Source of the DNA: Planctomycetota bacterium
GTDB lineage: Bacteria > Planctomycetota > Planctomycetia > Pirellulales > Thermoguttaceae
DNA: 7,301 bases
Direction: 5' to 3'
Assembly: GCA_013202535.1 (NCBI GenBank)
Contig: JABMRP010000956.1
Coordinates: forward strand, 1-7,301
The notes under the pieces are model-generated. The model did no database searches. It saw nothing but the letters and a program-made list of their open reading frames with translations, and had not been told where the DNA came from. Of this stretch, positions 6,701-7,301 are shown in pieces (the stretch's first letter is position 1; the number at the start of each line of letters is the position of its first letter). A program made the position numbers and the translations under genes.

Positions 6701-7301
6701 TCACGGCCACGCTGCGTTTTCGCGCGGCGGCGGACTGTCGACTGGAAGAACTCAGCGGGACGCGCTCCGTCGGCGCCCTGCAACACGACACGCAAGGCGC
6801 CGCGTGGGACGTGCAACTGGACCCGTACGATCTGGTGGCCGTGCAACTTAGCTCGGCCGATGCCGTGCCGGTGGGGTTGGAGGTCGCTGAGCCGGAAGAC
6901 GTGAAGACGGCCCTGGAGCAGAAGATTCTCGAGTTGAGCGCCCGGGCGGCCGTGCTGCGTAACCCGCCGCCCTGGAAAGGGCTGCAAAACCCGGGCTTCG
7001 AGAAGAAACCCGCCGCCGCCGACCCGATTCCCGGCTGGCTCACGATGGCCGGCGACGGGGGCAGCGCCACGATCGACCGGACCCACAAACACGCCGGGGA
7101 CCAGTCGATACATTTACACGCCGGCAATGCGGCCACCAGCCTGGTAAGCCAGCCATTCCCCACCCCGAATACGGGCCGGCTCTGGATGTGGGTGAGTCTG
7201 CGCATCGGCAACCCCCAGCGTCAACCGCCGCTGCGAATCACACTGGAAGGCCGGCACCAAGGCGCCTATTTCTCCCGTTCCGCGATACTGGGGCAAGCGG
7301 C
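3772..7301 (+). CDS. Secreted GH10-like glycoside hydrolase, multidomain, 3' end outside window
   Basis: The frame runs 1176 codons from ATG 3772 with no stop. An in-frame TAA at 3754 makes this ATG the only possible ATG start; GGGA at 3763-3766 is a weak ribosome site. Residues 24-47 (RR, a hydrophobic core, then PATAQ) form a signal peptide with cleavage near 46-47, so the product is exported. Residues 50 to about 480 are beta-rich and include VRIAWGGGAERVWAG and PAMYGKIRV, a type I associate with large planctomycete glycosidases. Residues of about 500-880 form a GH10-like barrel: GGMMMSVLADGSTIYPS (535-551), IPALDFDAPLP (593-603), YNVLHPTVQEAM (643-654), SFAGLAVKLSAYGYAQLPG (670-688) and WGMDDVTIARFEHDTG (691-706). 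A beta-domain and a short helix follow. From about 1073, NPGFE to SIHLHAG suggests a carbohydrate-binding jelly-roll, cut by the window edge. The substrate cannot be inferred. Confidence 0.9.
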   Translation, partial: MPGHGSPRTSNHPLARQQEAGARRRFVLALAVTLTLWSLGTHPATAQTTRVRIAWGGGAERVWAGQIELSQGTLAEPRLLGIEADEPGSMWLKDGRLNIASRSGRTYDGIDLLAIAPDDAVLRIRLTPGGRAAPEQNAPWIKVPLSQLDKGFHNAALDDQGNRLLVRRAGEDMLRIALSDGRDSLIFSPGEQLDFQLTPRKLPFPADETVRIEIRLLVGRGDAVLWSTWYDVMAGTPVARKINVPLPTVEGVYDLQIKATQRTGLGVNILRRAPSIERRMQLLMLSPHPLPVPVGLDQQWTQVEEIDPANPKWYEQFAKLPQLPGLPRLWSGPLGNDSVQTVRHSLGRVVMLGTGGEGSEVGWEAYSLPIERPGQPHVLEIEYPNNVPQTMNISIIEPNASGAVMPIGLDSGVFVPEEVGGIDPPAAQWARHRLIFWPRTKTPMVLVTNGDGRLPAMYGKIRVLTGGDHLPRAFPAALRRPERLLAAYYDRPLFPENFSATEARDGWSKQSLDDWLTFYQGGTRLVEYLHHVGYGGMMMSVLADGSTIYPSKILQPTPRYDKGVLFSTGQDAVRKDVLEMLMCLFDREELELIPALDFDAPLPRLEAVLRAGGAEAEGIRWIGADGTKWQDKYRSNRGRAPYYNVLHPTVQEAMLEVVREIVTRYDRHESFAGLAVKLSAYGYAQLPGPRWGMDDVTIARFEHDTGVAVPGTGESRFAQRAEFLNTQARREWLQWRADKLAEFFIRVQSEFDVAGTRSGRRGPGRRLYLAGAEMLAGEELEGLLRPTLLRRTSLAEAMLQVGIDVHRHFGDPRSPILLRPERVNTSHTLGDQAMDLIIEQMPDAQHCFSVPPIAGSLFFHKPHEMRLASFDAKSPFQPTHTWLATQTVPSMGNNRRRFVRSLAAFDSRRIFDGGWRLPLGQEESIRRLVAVYRQLPDVPFERFVDPAAPDKQPVVVRYFRDLNQTYVYLVNELPFGVTATLRFRAAADCRLEELSGTRSVGALQHDTQGAAWDVQLDPYDLVAVQLSSADAVPVGLEVAEPEDVKTALEQKILELSARAAVLRNPPPWKGLQNPGFEKKPAAADPIPGWLTMAGDGGSATIDRTHKHAGDQSIHLHAGNAATSLVSQPFPTPNTGRLWMWVSLRIGNPQRQPPLRITLEGRHQGAYFSRSAILGQA

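Overview
The window looks like chromosomal DNA from a planctomycete, most likely a Pirellulales-type bacterium. This is inferred from protein families, not from a marker gene. The DNA is GC-rich with strong G/C preference at third codon positions. It carries three protein types that are abundant in that phylum: squalene-cyclase-like alpha/alpha-toroid proteins with an N-terminal membrane segment, sulfatase-fold proteins, and a very large secreted protein with a glycoside-hydrolase-10-like domain. Short palindromic repeats lie between the genes. All four genes read on the + strand.

Layout. Positions 1-144 are the last 47 codons of a toroid-repeat protein. After a gap with no recognisable gene comes its complete paralogue (stop at 2069, start uncertain, GTG at 534 preferred). 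The two C-termini match at 27 of 36 aligned residues, so this is a tandem duplication. The stop codon of the second copy lies inside a 102-nt REPIN-like palindromic element (2066-2167). Just beyond it are a 14-bp perfect palindrome, a TACAAT -10 box and an ATG at 2200, spaced so that the transcript would be leaderless or nearly so. That gene (2200-3414) encodes a 404-residue sulfatase-fold protein whose catalytic and metal-binding motifs look almost entirely lost, so it is probably a pseudo-enzyme. It is followed by two copies of a second palindromic repeat family and a gene-free stretch up to 3771. The last gene (3772 to the window edge, no stop reached) encodes at least 1176 residues: a signal peptide, beta-rich N-terminal domains, a GH10-like catalytic domain and the start of a C-terminal carbohydrate-binding-type jelly-roll.

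How the parts relate. The three complete or 3'-open genes each have their own candidate promoter, and all three -10 boxes share the pattern GCTAyAAT. They are therefore probably separate transcription units rather than an operon. A shared theme of polysaccharide handling at the envelope is possible: a secreted glycosidase-like protein, a sulfatase-fold protein and membrane-anchored toroid proteins. Only the GH10-like gene supports it directly. I see no RNA gene, CRISPR array, transposase, or defence or biosynthetic cluster. The signals most worth following are the degenerate sulfatase, the repeat element that supplies a stop codon and abuts a promoter, and the apparently leaderless promoter with an operator-like palindrome.
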